In this document: positions 51,849 to 63,160 of the stretch, one piece after another | How the letters are laid out: the number at the start of each line of letters is the position of its first letter | How positions within the stretch are numbered: the stretch's first letter is position 1 | NCBI GenBank assembly: GCA_963819175.1 | Contig: CAWFVJ010000019.1 | Location: 1-64,000 of the forward strand | Reading direction: 5' to 3' | Source of the DNA: CAWBRT01 sp963819175 | GTDB taxonomy: Bacteria; Acidobacteriota; Terriglobia; Terriglobales; Acidobacteriaceae | DNA: 64,000 nt | Position numbers and translations under genes: made by a program | Notes under the pieces: model-generated | Databases searched by the model: none | What the model was told of the DNA's origin: nothing | Seen by the model: the letters and a program-made list of their open reading frames with translations, nothing else

Positions 51849-52665
51849 ATGCCTCTTCTGTGGCTGAGAGTTGCGACGGTACTGTATGGGGTGGGGTTGG
51901 TGTATGCCCTGCTCCTGCTCGCCCAAAAGGGCGAGAGAGTTGGGTAGATTTGCCGTACCTGCCGCCGTCCTGGGCTTGGTGTTTCATTTCGTTTCGCTGG
52001 TCGAGACGGCACTCCTGTACGGCTACCTGGATCTGCTCACCATCCGTCACGCGGAATCCGACTTGGCGCTGCTGTTGATGGGGCTCTTCGTCTTCCTTTA
52101 CCTGCGTTTTCGGAGTGCGGCCGCGGGACTGTTTATTTTTCCGGTGGCGTTTCTGCTGACGTTCGGATCGGCCCTGAATCTGCGTCCGCCTGAATTTACC
52201 TCTCCCATGATGCGCAGCGGCTGGATTGTGGTGCACGTTTCCATGCTGCTGATCGGCTATGCCGCGCTTTTCCTGAGCTTTCTTGCCAGCCTGCTTTACC
52301 TGGTGCAAGCGCGCAGCCTCAAATCGAAACAGCCTTCGCGGCTTGTCAGCCGGCTGCCCGCCTTGCAGGTGCTGGACGAGCTTGGATACAAGTCGCTGCT
52401 GGTGGGCTTTCCGTTCATGACCATTGGGCTGGTCATCGGTTCGGTGATTGCGCACGAAAAATTTGGCGCGCGATACTTTGCCGATCCCAAGGTGCTGCTC
52501 TCGCTGGTGGCCTGGGGCGTGTACATGCTGCTGATCTACACGCGCTGGAGTTCGGGATGGCGCGGACGCAAGGCCGCTTATCTTGCGACCTTCGCCTTTG
52601 TCGCGGCGGTCTGCGCCTGGGCCGCGAATTACCTGAGCAGAGTTCATAGGTTTATTGCTCCATGA
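51849..52665 (+). CDS. hemX: CcsA/HemX-like integral membrane protein, one frameshift
   Basis: A multi-pass cytochrome c assembly (CcsA/HemX) family protein. It starts MPLLWLRVATVLYGVGLVYA, and after an indel near 51945 continues GRFAVPAAVLGLVFHFVSLV. Later helices are SGWIVVHVSMLLIGYAALFL, FMTIGLVIGSVIAHEKFGAR and YLATFAFVAAVCAWAANYL. Position immediately before hemA, with a 4-bp overlap, is the classic hemX position in Firmicutes. HemX there affects glutamyl-tRNA reductase level; CcsA homologues handle heme for cytochrome c. The exact role here is unresolved. About eight helices are likely. Confidence 0.82.
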
Positions 52666-53985
52666 ACTTTTTCCTCATCGGCGTGAATCACAAGACGGCT
52701 CCGGTCGAGGTGCGTGAGCGCTTCGCCATTCCGGAGGCGCGCCTGCCCGAGGCGGTGCGCCAATTGGCGAACCACACGGGCGTGGATGAGGCAATGATCG
52801 TCTCCACCTGCAACCGGGTGGAGATGATCGCCAAAAGCGTCAACGGCAGTTGCGATCTCAAGGGCTTCCTGCGGGAGTTTTATCGGCTGGAGCCGGACGA
52901 GTACGCGAAGTATCTCTACCAGTACGAGCAGCGCGAGGCGGTCCGTCATGTTTTCCGGGTGGCTTCGAGTTTGGACTCGATGGTCGTTGGGGAGCCGCAG
53001 ATTCTCGGCCAGGTGAAGGAGGCTTACGCGGTTGCGCGGGCCGTCGGGGCGGTTCAGTCGCATCTGGACGCGCTGTTGACTCGGGCGTTCGCGGTGGCCA
53101 AGCGGGTTCGCAACGAGACGGCGATCGCAAGTTCGGCGGTTTCCATTGCGTCCGTGGCGGTGGAACTGGCGGAAAAGATATTTGGCAGCCTCGACGGGCA
53201 AGGCCGTCTACCTGGTGGGCGCGGGCAAGATGCAGGAGCTGGCGGCGCGTCACCTGATCGCGCACGGAGCAGGCAAGATTTACGTCAGCAACCGCACCTA
53301 TGAACGCGCGGCGGCATTGGCGGAGAAGTTCAATGGCGAAGCCGATTCCGTTCGAAAAACTTTACGATACAGTCGACCGCGCCGATATCGTGATCAGTTC
53401 GACCGGCGCGCCCCACGCCATTTTCGAGAAGCATCACGGCGAAAAGTTTCTGCTGCGGCGCAGGAACCGTCCGATGTTTTTTATCGACATCGCGGTGCCG
53501 CGCGACGTCGACCCGTCCTTGAACGATCTGGACGGCATCTTCGTTTACGACATCGATGACCTTCAGCAGGTGGTGCAGTCGCACCTTGGCGATCGCAATC
53601 GCGAGGCCGCAAAGGCCGAGGAGCTGATCGAGCTAGGAGGTCGACAAGTTCCAGTCGCGCCTGCAAACGCTCGACGTGGTGCCGACCATCGTGTCGCTCC
53701 AGGAGCACCTGGAAACCGTACGCCAGGCCGAGATTGACCGGGTCCGCGGCCGGCTTGGAACGCTCAGTCCCGAGCAGGAGATAGCGGTCGAGGCACTGAC
53801 TCGCGGTATCATCAACAAGATCATGCACACGCCGATCACTGCCTTGAAGAGCGCGGCCCGCGATCCCGAGGCGACGACCGTAATCGATCTGGTGCGCCGT
53901 CTTTTCAATTTGCGCGGCGAGACGATTCGACGACCGCGACGCCTCCGACGACACCAAGAGCGACCGCTCCGACCGGCCGGCTTGA
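52662..53985 (+). CDS. hemA: Glutamyl-tRNA reductase, frameshifted
   Basis: HemA reduces glutamyl-tRNA to glutamate-1-semialdehyde, the first committed step of C5 heme synthesis. The N-terminus MNFFLIGVNHKTAPVEVRER contains the conserved NHKTAP. The nucleophile Cys is in MIVSTCNRVEMIAKS. SSLDSMVVGEPQILGQVKEA follows. The NADPH domain has AVYLVGAGKMQELAARHLIA and NRTYERAAALAEKF. Frames change near 53200, 53330, 53635 and 53925. The C-terminal dimerisation helix has EQEIAVEALTRGIINKIMHT. The last frame ends at 53985. It overlaps hemX by 4 bp and precedes hemC by 16 bp. Confidence 0.93.
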
Positions 53986-54001
53986 AAGGAATGCTTTTCG
54001 A

Positions 54002-54937
54002 ATGGCCCTTCTTCGCATTGGCTCCCGCGGATCGCAACTAGCTCTCTGGCAGGCCAATCACATTGCCGCCTTGCTCCGCGAACGGGGTCACCAGGTGGAA
54101 CTGGAAATCATCAAGACGACCGGCGACAAGATCACCGACGTGGCGCTGGCCAAGGTCGGCACCAAGGGCATGTTCACCAAGGAAATCGAGGACGCCCTGG
54201 CGGAGGGGCGCATCGACATTGCCGTTCACAGCCTGAAGGACTTGCCCACGGAGCTTGCGCCGCAGTTTGAAGTTGCGGCCATCACCGAACGGGAGAATCC
54301 GCGCGATGTCTTGCTATCGGTGAAGTATTCGGGCATTGCCGACTTGCCAAAGGGCGCGAAAGTGGGCACCAGCAGCCTTCGCCGGCAGGCGCAACTGAAG
54401 CAGCAACGGCCGGACCTGGAAATATTTCCGCTGCGCGGCAACGTGGACACCCGCGTCCGCAAACTGGAAGAGGGTGAATACGACGCAATTGTTCTGGCTG
54501 CGGCGGGACTGAACCGTCTGGGCAAAACACAATTCGTCAAGCAGGTGCTGGATGCGGATGTGATGTGTCCCGCGGCCGGACAGGGAGCGCTCGGCATTGA
54601 AATCCGCGGCGGCGACAGCGTCATGCGCGAGCACGTGAAATTCCTCGACTCCGAAGCCTCCCGTGCCGCCACCAGTTGCGAACGCTCGCTGCTCAACCAG
54701 TTGGGCGGCGGTTGCCAGGTGCCCATCGGCGCCTTCGCCGAGATGAAAGAAGGAAAGCTGACGCTCACAGCCATTTGCGCCAAGCCGGACGGAACCAAGG
54801 TGCTGCGCGAGGTGCAGACCGGAACCGATCCGCGAGAGTTGGGCGAACGGACCGGCCTGCTGCTGTTGCACAATGGCGGAGATGAAATTCTGAAAGAGGT
54901 TTATGGTTCGGCCGCGGCGGCGCCGCAACAGCCATAG
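54002..54937 (+). CDS. hemC: Hydroxymethylbilane synthase (porphobilinogen deaminase)
   Basis: HemC polymerises four porphobilinogens into hydroxymethylbilane using a dipyrromethane cofactor. The 311-residue frame is intact. Features are LRIGSRGSQLALWQANHIAA, IDIAVHSLKDLPTELAPQFE, GTSSLRRQAQLKQQRPDLEI and RGNVDTRVRKLEEGEYDAIV. The cofactor Cys is in LNQLGGGCQVPIGAF. The ATG follows AAAGGA by about 11 nt. Third gene of hemX-hemA-hemC-hemD; its stop touches the hemD start. Confidence 0.97.
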   Translation: MALLRIGSRGSQLALWQANHIAALLRERGHQVELEIIKTTGDKITDVALAKVGTKGMFTKEIEDALAEGRIDIAVHSLKDLPTELAPQFEVAAITERENPRDVLLSVKYSGIADLPKGAKVGTSSLRRQAQLKQQRPDLEIFPLRGNVDTRVRKLEEGEYDAIVLAAAGLNRLGKTQFVKQVLDADVMCPAAGQGALGIEIRGGDSVMREHVKFLDSEASRAATSCERSLLNQLGGGCQVPIGAFAEMKEGKLTLTAICAKPDGTKVLREVQTGTDPRELGERTGLLLLHNGGDEILKEVYGSAAAAPQQP

Positions 54938-55802
54938 ATGACAGACCTGATGGGGAACCCCGAAGCACAACTTGGCGCGAATGATCTGCCGTTGGCGGGT
55001 TGGCGGATTATTGTTTCACGGGCGAAAAAGCAGGCCAGCGTGCTTGCCGAAGGGCTGCGCGCGCAGGGCGCCTCCGTGCTTGAAATACCTTTCATCGAGA
55101 TTCGTCCTCCACGCTCGTCGAAGATGATGGACGACGCTTTGCGCCTCATCTCCGAATACGAATGGCTCATTCTGACCAGCGTCAACGGGGTCGAGGCGCT
55201 GTTTGCGCAGATGCGTGAGTTGGCCATTCCTCGGTCCAAGTTGGCACACTTGAGATTTGCCGCCATCGGTCCCGCCACCAGGGCCGCCATCGAGCGGCAG
55301 GGTTTCGCGGTCGAAGTTACGCCCAAGCAGTACATCGCGGAGGCAGTGGTGGAAGCTCTCGCCGATCAGGTGGCGCGGAAAACGCGTGCTGCTCTGGCGG
55401 GCCAAGATTGCGCGCGATGTGATTCCTCGCGAGTTGCGCAAGCTGGGCGCTCACCTGGATGTGGTTGAGGCTTACCAGACGGTGGCGCCAAAATCTTCGC
55501 GCGACCAGTTGCGCGCCGCGCTCAAGAGCAGCCAGGAGCGGCCCGACGCGATCACCTTCACCAGCTCGTCCACCGTCCGCAATTATGTGGGCCTGCTGGC
55601 GATTCGCTCCGGCAAATCGAAGCTCCTATCCGGCGTGCTCAATATCTCCATTGGGCCGATAACCTCGGCAACCCTGCGCGAATACGATCTCAACGTGGAC
55701 GTGCAGGCCGAGCAATACACCATTCCAGGACTGATCGAGGCGTTGGTGCGAAGGGCGAAGACCGACCCAAAAGAGAACCGGCAGGTGCTGGAGAAGCGGT
55801 AG
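54938..55802 (+). CDS. hemD: Uroporphyrinogen-III synthase, one frameshift
   Basis: HemD cyclises hydroxymethylbilane to uroporphyrinogen III. Two similar alpha/beta domains are visible. The first has WRIIVSRAKKQASVLAEGLR, EYEWLILTSVNGVEALFAQM and LRFAAIGPATRAAIERQGFA. The second has AKIARDVIPRELRKLGAHLD, PDAITFTSSSTVRNYVGLLA and VLNISIGPITSATLREYDLN. The frame changes near 55380, where GGCGCGGAAAACGCG is read; one extra base gives RGKRVLLWRAKIAR. The start ATG abuts the hemC stop, so translation is probably coupled. Confidence 0.93.
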
Positions 55803-55830
55803 CCGAGTAACTGTCTTCAGCTCGCCGAAC

Positions 55831-55855
55831 AGCAGATCCTTCGCTGCGCTCAGAG
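55831..55855. repeat. Family A half repeat, copy 6
   Basis: AGCAGATCCTTCGCTGCGCT followed by CAGAG is a single arm of family A (compare 42063-42083). It lies between hemD and the S9 peptidase. Confidence 0.55.
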
Positions 55856-55873
55856 CTTATGACTTTTCGGACT

Positions 55874-55909
55874 GTGCCCCACATCTGCCGCTGTTAGCAG
55901 ATGTGGGAC
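55874..55909. repeat. Family B hairpin B10
   Basis: GTGCCCCACATCTGC pairs with GCAGATGTGGGAC around CGCTGTTA. It has the same core word as B9. Confidence 0.85.
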
Positions 55910-55923
55910 TTGGCGCGGTCGAA

Positions 55924-55962
55924 CTACCCCACGTTAGCCAAAGGCGGGCGAACGTGGGGCAC
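55924..55962. repeat. Family B hairpin B11
   Basis: CTACCCCACGTTAGCC pairs with GGGCGAACGTGGGGCACC. It shows the full asymmetric ends. It lies 14 bp after B10 and 27 bp after the S9 peptidase stop. Confidence 0.85.
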
Positions 55963-55988
55963 CAAGCTAACCTGGGGTTGTTCTCGTC

Positions 55989-57959
55989 CTACTCGAACAC
56001 CGTGCATCCGCATCCAGGCGAGGGCACATGGCTCTTGATGAAGTCGGAGGCGCGCCGGTAGGCGTCGATCTGGTTTTCCAATCGTGAAAAGCTGTGCCCT
56101 TCGTTGGCGTAGATTTTCAATTGCGCCGAGCCGCCCTGCTTGCGGATGGCGTCGGCCACCTGCTTCGCCTCCGAGGGCGGGCAGCGCGGGTCGTTTTCCC
56201 CGGCCAGCAGCAGCAGCGGAGCCTTTATGCGGTCGATGAAGTTGATCGGCGAGCGATCCTCCCAGAGCGCCTTGTTCTTGACCGGGTCTCCCATGAACAG
56301 GCGGTCGTACTCCTGCAACTGCGGCTCTTCGTTCTGGAATTCGGTAAACCAGTTGACGAACGGAACAATCGGGACAGCGGCGGCCCACATCTCGGGAGCC
56401 TTGGTGATGGCCATCATCGAAAGATAGCCGCCATAGCTGCCGCCCATCACGATCAACTTTTTCGGATCGACGAAGCCCGATCGCCGGATAAACTCCGCCG
56501 CGTCGAGCACGTCTTGCAACTCACCGCCGCCGGCGTCCATGCGGTTAGCGTCGTTGAACAGCCTGCCGTATCCGGTCGAGCCGCGGTAGTTCGGCGCAAT
56601 GACCACGTAGCCCTGATTCACGATGTACTGAATGAAGCGGTTGAAGCCGTTCATGGTTTGCGACGAGGGCCCGCCATGAATCCAGACGATTGCGGGGTAG
56701 TGCGCGTTCTTGACGATGTTGTGAGGAATGTAGACCAGGGCAGAGATTTGCCACTTGCCGTCGCGGCTGGGATAGCGCACCAGCGAGGGCTCGACCATAT
56801 CTTCACCGTGCAGCCCGGCGACCAGCGAGTTGGTAATCTGTTGTGCGCGCTGCGTCTTGAGATCGAAGTTCACGAGTTCGCCGGGAGCGTCGGCGCCGCC
56901 GTGATTGATGAGCAGATGGCGTCCATCGCGGCTGAAGGCGGTGTCAGCGCCGGCAAGTGAGTTGACTCCCGTGCGAAGTGGCAGCGCCTCGGTCTTTTTT
57001 GTTGCTACTTCGCTCAGGTAGACTGCCGTGTTGCCGTCGACGTTGACGGCCCACGTCACCTTCGCCCCGTCGGGTGAATAGGTTCCCGCGTGCATCTCCC
57101 GCTTATCGCTGGCCAGCCATTGGAGCTGCCCGTCGAGGCCGAGCAGCGCGACATTCTCGTAGCCGTTGGCGGCATTGGAAGTGATGAGCAGCTTCTTGCC
57201 GTCGCGCGACCAACTGGCGGCGGAGTAGGTGATGTCCCCATCGTGCGCGGTCAGGTTCGAGACCTTGCCGCTGGCCAGTTCGGCGACGAGCACATTGCTA
57301 TTCTTGCCGTTGGCGTGAGGCTGCGTCCAGGCAAGCCATTTGCCGTCCTGCGACCAGATGGGATGGTCGTTGCTCCACTCGCGAGGCGTATCGTGCGTGA
57401 TGTGCGTCGTCTTGCGCGTTTCGATGTCGATCACGTCGATCTCGTAGCTGGCTGAACTCTTGGCGCGCGTCATGTAGGCCACACGCTTGCTATCGGGTGA
57501 CCACGCCGCTCCCAGATTCGACGCGGCGGATGAGGCCGTCAGGTTGACGACTTCGCCGTTTTGTGGCGAGACCAGAAAAATATTCCACAATTCATTGCCG
57601 TCGTTGTCACTGACGAAGGCGATCGACCGGCCGTCGGGCGACCACGCGGGTTCCGCCTGGCGTTGATCGCTGATCGTGAGTTGCACCGGCCAGCCGCCCT
57701 CGGCGGACACCAGCCACAGATTCTGGCGGCCACTGATGTTGGAGACAAATACCACTTGTTTGCCATCCGGCGACCACGAAGAGCCGCCGATGGATCGCGT
57801 TGTATAGAGCTTCTCAATGGTGAAGTTCTGCAAATCGGCTTTCGGCCGGCTCTGCAACTGCGTTGGGTCGGTGATGGCCTGGGGAAGCGAAGGTGATTGC
57901 GCGGTCAGGAAAGTGCTCATGGCGAGGACCAGATAAAACGCCCGTAATCTGCGAATCAT
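55989..57959 (-). CDS. Exported S9-family peptidase (prolyl oligopeptidase / acylaminoacyl peptidase type)
   Basis: The start MIRRLRAFYLVLAMSTFLTA is a signal peptide. An N-terminal WD40-like beta-propeller (residues ~50-380) has repeats such as GGSSWSPDGKQVVFVSNISG and EPAWSPDGRSIAFVSDNDGN. The C-terminal alpha/beta hydrolase has IVWIHGGPSSQTMNGFNRFI, the nucleophile Ser in VMGGSYGGYLSMMAITKAPE, the Asp in LLLAGENDPRCPPSEAKQVA and the His in ANEGHSFSRLENQID. The long intact frame (~656 residues) supports accurate sequence here. A further upstream in-frame ATG at 58025 is less likely. It cleaves short peptides in the periplasm; specificity unknown. Confidence 0.93.
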   Translation of the reverse strand: MIRRLRAFYLVLAMSTFLTAQSPSLPQAITDPTQLQSRPKADLQNFTIEKLYTTRSIGGSSWSPDGKQVVFVSNISGRQNLWLVSAEGGWPVQLTISDQRQAEPAWSPDGRSIAFVSDNDGNELWNIFLVSPQNGEVVNLTASSAASNLGAAWSPDSKRVAYMTRAKSSASYEIDVIDIETRKTTHITHDTPREWSNDHPIWSQDGKWLAWTQPHANGKNSNVLVAELASGKVSNLTAHDGDITYSAASWSRDGKKLLITSNAANGYENVALLGLDGQLQWLASDKREMHAGTYSPDGAKVTWAVNVDGNTAVYLSEVATKKTEALPLRTGVNSLAGADTAFSRDGRHLLINHGGADAPGELVNFDLKTQRAQQITNSLVAGLHGEDMVEPSLVRYPSRDGKWQISALVYIPHNIVKNAHYPAIVWIHGGPSSQTMNGFNRFIQYIVNQGYVVIAPNYRGSTGYGRLFNDANRMDAGGGELQDVLDAAEFIRRSGFVDPKKLIVMGGSYGGYLSMMAITKAPEMWAAAVPIVPFVNWFTEFQNEEPQLQEYDRLFMGDPVKNKALWEDRSPINFIDRIKAPLLLLAGENDPRCPPSEAKQVADAIRKQGGSAQLKIYANEGHSFSRLENQIDAYRRASDFIKSHVPSPGCGCTVFE

Positions 57960-58182
57960 GCCTGTACTCTTAAGTGCAGGATAGCGGGCGTGACGACGCC
58001 TGCGAGTCCTATAATATTCTCCCAAGTCACGGGCCGTTCAACCGGCCTCTCGGGATTCTTTAATTCCACAAGCAACACATGCTTATCACCGGTGTTCGAA
58101 CCTTCGTACAGGGCTTCCGGGCATACCGCAGCGGCGGCAGTTCCCGGCAGCACGCTTTGTAAAAATGACAGGAGAGTGAACT

Positions 58183-58642
58183 GTGAGAAAGTTTTATCCC
58201 TATGCCATAGCGCTTGCGCTGATGTTGGGTGGCGCGATTTACGGATCGGCGCAGACGCAATACAGCGGGCAACAGGTCAACGGCTTCGGACGCCAGCTAT
58301 ACCAGACTGTGGCGGCCAATGCATTCCTCGACGACCACCGTTGGGAAGAAGGACGGAAACGGGCGCAAGAAGTGGGCCGCGAGGATGGACTCCACGACGG
58401 GCGTCAGCGACCGCGAACATCACCGCGAATTCCGACCGAGGCTCACGGGCGCCTACAAACACGGCGACCACGGCTACGATGGCCGCTTTGGCGACAAGAT
58501 CCGGTACAGAGATGACTATAGGCATGCATACCTCCACGGTTACGAGGAAGGCTATCACGGGAACATGGACGTGAGCCCGGGCACCAACACGAACCCGGCA
58601 CACATTGATAGCACTGCATCGGATAGGATGTGCCGATCATGA
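58183..58642 (+). CDS. Small exported Tyr/His-rich protein, frameshifted
   Basis: A signal peptide (FYPYAIALALMLGGAIYGSA) precedes a mature part with DHRWEEGRKRAQEVGREDG. After an indel near 58400 it continues REHHREFRPRLTGAYKHGDH, DGRFGDKIRYRDDYRHAYLH and GYEEGYHGNMD. The R-Y-H-rich repeats (YRDxYRHAYxxGYEEGY) occur in small secreted acidobacterial proteins of unknown role, from general recollection. The start at 58183 follows a GGAGAG site. A clear terminator follows, so it is probably a single-gene transcript. Confidence 0.65.
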
Positions 58643-58648
58643 AGGAAG

Positions 58649-58681
58649 GCCCGGGAGGTGAGTGCTCCCGGGCATGTTTTT
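58649..58681 (+). terminator. Rho-independent terminator
   Basis: GCCCGGGAG and CTCCCGGGC form a 9-bp stem with a GTGAGTG loop, followed by ATGTTTTT. Confidence 0.88.
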
Positions 58682-58722
58682 GCAGATCAGCGCACTTCCA
58701 AAGCGCGGGTAACCTAACCCAA

Positions 58723-59142
58723 TCAGATCACGTGCAGGCTCTCAGGAAGCGTTCCCGTTGAATCGGAATCTGTGTCATCGTCATCGGTATCCGCCGGTGG
58801 AGCGTTATTGGCTTCGGAGGTGATCTCTATACGGCTGGCGTGCCACTCTCCGCTCTTATCCTGCGTGGCCGTGACTCGTATCTCGGCTCCAGGTTCCAAC
58901 GCGGCTGCCGCCGGTTGTTTTCGCTGTTCACGAGGGATGCCTTCGCCGTAGGCCACTTTTGCGGTGGAGATTTCTACCCGCCGGATGACGCCGTTCTTGC
59001 CTTTCACGTAAATCCAGCGAGCTTCCGCTCGGCTTCCGGAAGCGCTAACGAGAGTCCCTAAAAACGTACCTGAAGGCCCGGCATGGAGTCCGGAGGCCAA
59101 GGCTAAGAGGAGGAGCCCGATTTGGGTTGCGCGTCGCACCAT
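58723..59142 (-). CDS. Exported protein with an OB-like (DUF5666-type) region, unknown
   Basis: A signal peptide (QIGLLLLALASGLHAGPS) is followed by a small beta-rich domain: GTFLGTLVSASGSRAEARWI, YVKGKNGVIRRVEISTAKVA and ALEPGAEIRVTATQDKSGEW. The tail is acidic (ADTDDDDTDSDSTGT), probably disordered. The VTATQDKSGEWHASRIEI segment resembles small beta-barrel domains (DUF5666-like). The 139-residue frame is intact. Function unknown; it is convergent with the preceding Tyr/His-rich protein. Confidence 0.65.
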   Translation of the reverse strand: MVRRATQIGLLLLALASGLHAGPSGTFLGTLVSASGSRAEARWIYVKGKNGVIRRVEISTAKVAYGEGIPREQRKQPAAAALEPGAEIRVTATQDKSGEWHASRIEITSEANNAPPADTDDDDTDSDSTGTLPESLHVI

Positions 59143-59353
59143 GTCGGAATTGGATGCATTGGCGGGCGAAGGGATTGCAGGAAATTACGCGGCGTTGCAA
59201 AAGCAGCAAGAGTCAGCGCCGCTTTCCAGTCGCGGAAAGGCCCGCAATGCGGTGCAGGCGCTTCGCGGCTATGTCCGGGCTGCTGAAAAACTCCGCGCGT
59301 TCAGCTCATTCGGGGTTATGCCTTCCGCGAATCTTGCTTCCAGCCTTGCCACG

Positions 59354-59386
59354 CAAAAACAAACGGGACTGGCATCTGCCAGTCCC
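59354..59386 (-). terminator. Rho-independent terminator for ino1
   Basis: Read on the minus strand, GGGACTGGCA and TGCCAGTCCC form a 10-bp perfect stem followed by GTTTGTTTTT. It lies 35 bp after the ino1 stop. Confidence 0.88.
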
Positions 59387-59420
59387 GCAAGACCACCTAA
59401 GTGCTAATCTCGGAATCTAT

Positions 59421-60776
<1,356 letters not shown>

Positions 60777-61096
60777 TATGGATGCAATCCTTGTGGATAT
60801 ATGAACAAACTATCTTCTATCAGCGGCGCGGGATACGCAAATCTTTTGCGCCATTCGTGCATGAACTCTGGCTGAAAGGTCGAGTTCCTGCATTGTGTGG
60901 CGTGTTTTCGCCCTCAGAATGCATTCTTGCAGGCCGAATACACCTGTGATTTATCAAGACGGTGCCCCACGTCCCGTCCCGCTTTTGGACTGACGTGGGG
61001 TAGTCTTCAGTAGGCGCCGTTCGGGTCTTCGGCGCTCGGGAGTCCGCTTCTTGCGTAAAATGATTTCTATGTCACGCCCGGCTCCGCGCCCCGTTC
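60777..61096. other. Intergenic region carrying hairpin B12
   Basis: No supported gene. It holds the divergent upstream sides of ino1 and the M48 peptidase gene, with a family B hairpin in the middle. Candidate -10 boxes are too weak to list. Confidence 0.4.
60961..61004. repeat. Family B hairpin B12
   Basis: GGTGCCCCACGTCCCGTCCC pairs (with bulges) with GGACTGACGTGGGGTAGT. It has the complete constant ends. Confidence 0.85.
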
Positions 61097-62411
61097 ATGA
61101 CGATGCTGTTCGCGCTGTTATGGTCGGCGCTCTGTTTCGCCTCCACCACGGCTCCCTGCGCGGGTTGGGGTGGAGAAGGCCGGCGCCGCAACCAGCGCAA
61201 CCAGCCCGGCATCCACCGGCGTCCAAAGTGTTTCTTCTTATTCGCTGCCGGCCGGGCAAATGCGCAAATCGGAGGCTCTCTACCGAACGCGCACCGTGCT
61301 GTACCTGGCGGGAACGGCGTATGGGATTGCCGTATTGGCGGTGCTTTTGGCTTTGCAGATCGCTCCGCGATTTCGGGACCTGGCCGAGCGCCTCGCTCGC
61401 GGACGCCTTCTCCAGGCGATCATTTTCGTCCCGCTGCTGCTCATCACCTGCGATCTTCTCTCGCTGCCGATTGGTCTCTACAGGCACTCTCTGCAATTGT
61501 CTTACGGACTTTCCGTGCAGAGCTGGGGCTCATGGTTCTGGGATCGCGCCAAGATGGAGCTGGTGACTCTTCTGCTGCTGGTGCCGTTGCTGTGGGGCTT
61601 CTACGCCTTGATCAGACGCAGCCCGGCGCGCTGGTGGTTCTATGCGTGGCTTTCGGCTTTGCCGGTGCTTGTGTTCGTGGTTTTTGTTGCGCCGGTGGTT
61701 CTCGATCCGCTGTTCAACCATTTCGAACCACTGGAGAAGACGCGCCCGGACCTGGTTTCGGCCATCGAGCAGGTTGCGCACCGCGGCGGGTTGGAGATTC
61801 CGCCTTCGCGGATCTATGCCATGAACGCCAGCGAGAAGTTCACCACGTACAACGCCTATGTCACGGGAATTGCAGCCACTAAGCGCGTCGTCGTCTGGGA
61901 TACCACGGCGCGGGATTTGACGGTTCCGCAGGTTCTCTTCATCTTCGGCCACGAGATGGGACACTACGTTCTCGACCACGTCTACCAGGGGATGGCGTTC
62001 GCCGCCGTGTTGATGCTGGCGGCGCTGGCATTGGGAAAGATCATCGCCGACAGGGTTCTGGCTCGCTACGGCCAGCGCTGGGGCATTCGCGGGCTATCGG
62101 ACTGGGCTTCGCTGCCGCTCCTGATGCTGATTTTCTCCGTGCTGTCATTCCTGGGCGAGCCGGTTGCCAACGGGTTCAGCCGCCACCTTGAGCATCAGGC
62201 CGACATCTACGGGCTGGAGGTAACCCACGGGATCGTGCCAAACGGGCCTGAAACAGCGGCGCAAGATTTCCAGTTGCTCGGAGAGAAATCGCTGTCGTAC
62301 CCCTATCCGAACCCGCTGATGGTCTTCTGGGCCTACGATCACCCGCCCATTGCCGAGCGCCTTCAGTTTCGCGCTGCATTACAATCCATGGGCCAATGGA
62401 CAGCCAACTAA
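61097..62411 (+). CDS. M48-family zinc metallopeptidase, Ste24/CAAX protease 1-like, one frameshift
   Basis: A multi-helix membrane metalloprotease. The HExxH motif is in FIFGHEMGHYVLDHVYQGMA, and the downstream third ligand is probably the Glu in HLEHQADIYGLEV. The Ste24-like N-terminal half has LLALQIAPRFRDLAERLARG, SLQLSYGLSVQSWGSWFWDR and VVLDPLFNHFEPLEKTRPDL. The signal-like start MTMLFALLWSALCFASTTAP at 61097 joins the main frame after an indel near 61165, where GGGTTGGGGTGG is read. Ste24 homologues degrade or process membrane-associated proteins. The length is normal. Confidence 0.88.
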
Positions 62412-62491
62412 ATATGTTCATTAATAGCGTATTTACTGGCGATTATTTCAAGCATTACTTAAAGAAAGCGGTAGGCGAGCGCGGGCCGTGG

Positions 62492-63145
62492 CTATTCGAC
62501 CCGGGTGGCCGCCGCGTTTCGAACCCGATTGCGCACGTGGCTGCGGATGAACCACGCGACGCCCAGCAGAAGCACAACCACGATGACGGCATCGAGGCGG
62601 TGGAACCAGAGTTTGAGTCGCGGATCGCTGTCCCAGTGCTCGCCCAGTTTGAGGCCGACATAAGCCAGCACCCAGCACCAGGGCCACGAACCGGCAAAGG
62701 TGTAGAAGTGGAAACGGCCTCGCGGCATACGCGCGATTCCGGCGGGCAGGGCGATGAAAGTCCGGATCACCGGAAGCAGTCGCCCGATAAACACCGTGAT
62801 GCTGCCGTAGCGCTTGAAAAAACGATCCGCCAGTTCCAGATCATGGGCGCTGAGCAGGACATATTTGCCATACTTCTCGATGAGCGGCCTGCCGCCGTAA
62901 GCCCCCAGCTCATAGGCCAGAACCGAACCGAGATTGCAGCCGATGGCGCCCATGGTTGCCACCAGCCACAACGAACTGAAGCGGTGAGCGTAAACCAGGT
63001 AACCCGAGAATGGCATGATGACCTCGGAGGGCAGAGGAATGCACGCCGATTCGATGGCCATCAGCAGCACGATGCCGGGGTAGCTGAGCGAAGAAATTAC
63101 CGCTTTTATGAATGAGGCGAGCGCTAAGAGAATCGTGGAAATCAT
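62492..63145 (-). CDS. DedA/VTT-family membrane protein
   Basis: A 217-residue DedA protein. Recent work assigns this family to flipping of lipid carriers (undecaprenyl phosphate) or phospholipids. Features are AIESACIPLPSEVIMPFSGY (the conserved Glu-x-x-x-P-x-P-S/PE), GSVLAYELGAYGGRPLIEKY and FFKRYGSITVFIGRLLPVIR with TFIALPAG (conserved GRxxPxxR). Five or six hydrophobic segments are present. The frame is intact, starting at MISTILLAL. It may respond to envelope stress. It is convergent with the M48 peptidase gene. Confidence 0.92.
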   Translation of the reverse strand: MISTILLALASFIKAVISSLSYPGIVLLMAIESACIPLPSEVIMPFSGYLVYAHRFSSLWLVATMGAIGCNLGSVLAYELGAYGGRPLIEKYGKYVLLSAHDLELADRFFKRYGSITVFIGRLLPVIRTFIALPAGIARMPRGRFHFYTFAGSWPWCWVLAYVGLKLGEHWDSDPRLKLWFHRLDAVIVVVLLLGVAWFIRSHVRNRVRNAAATRVE

Positions 63146-63160
63146 TCGTAGTCGCAGACG

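Noticed and set aside
59141..59407. Plus-strand 88-residue frame
   Set aside because: It overlaps the start of a signal-peptide gene and runs through the ino1 terminator.
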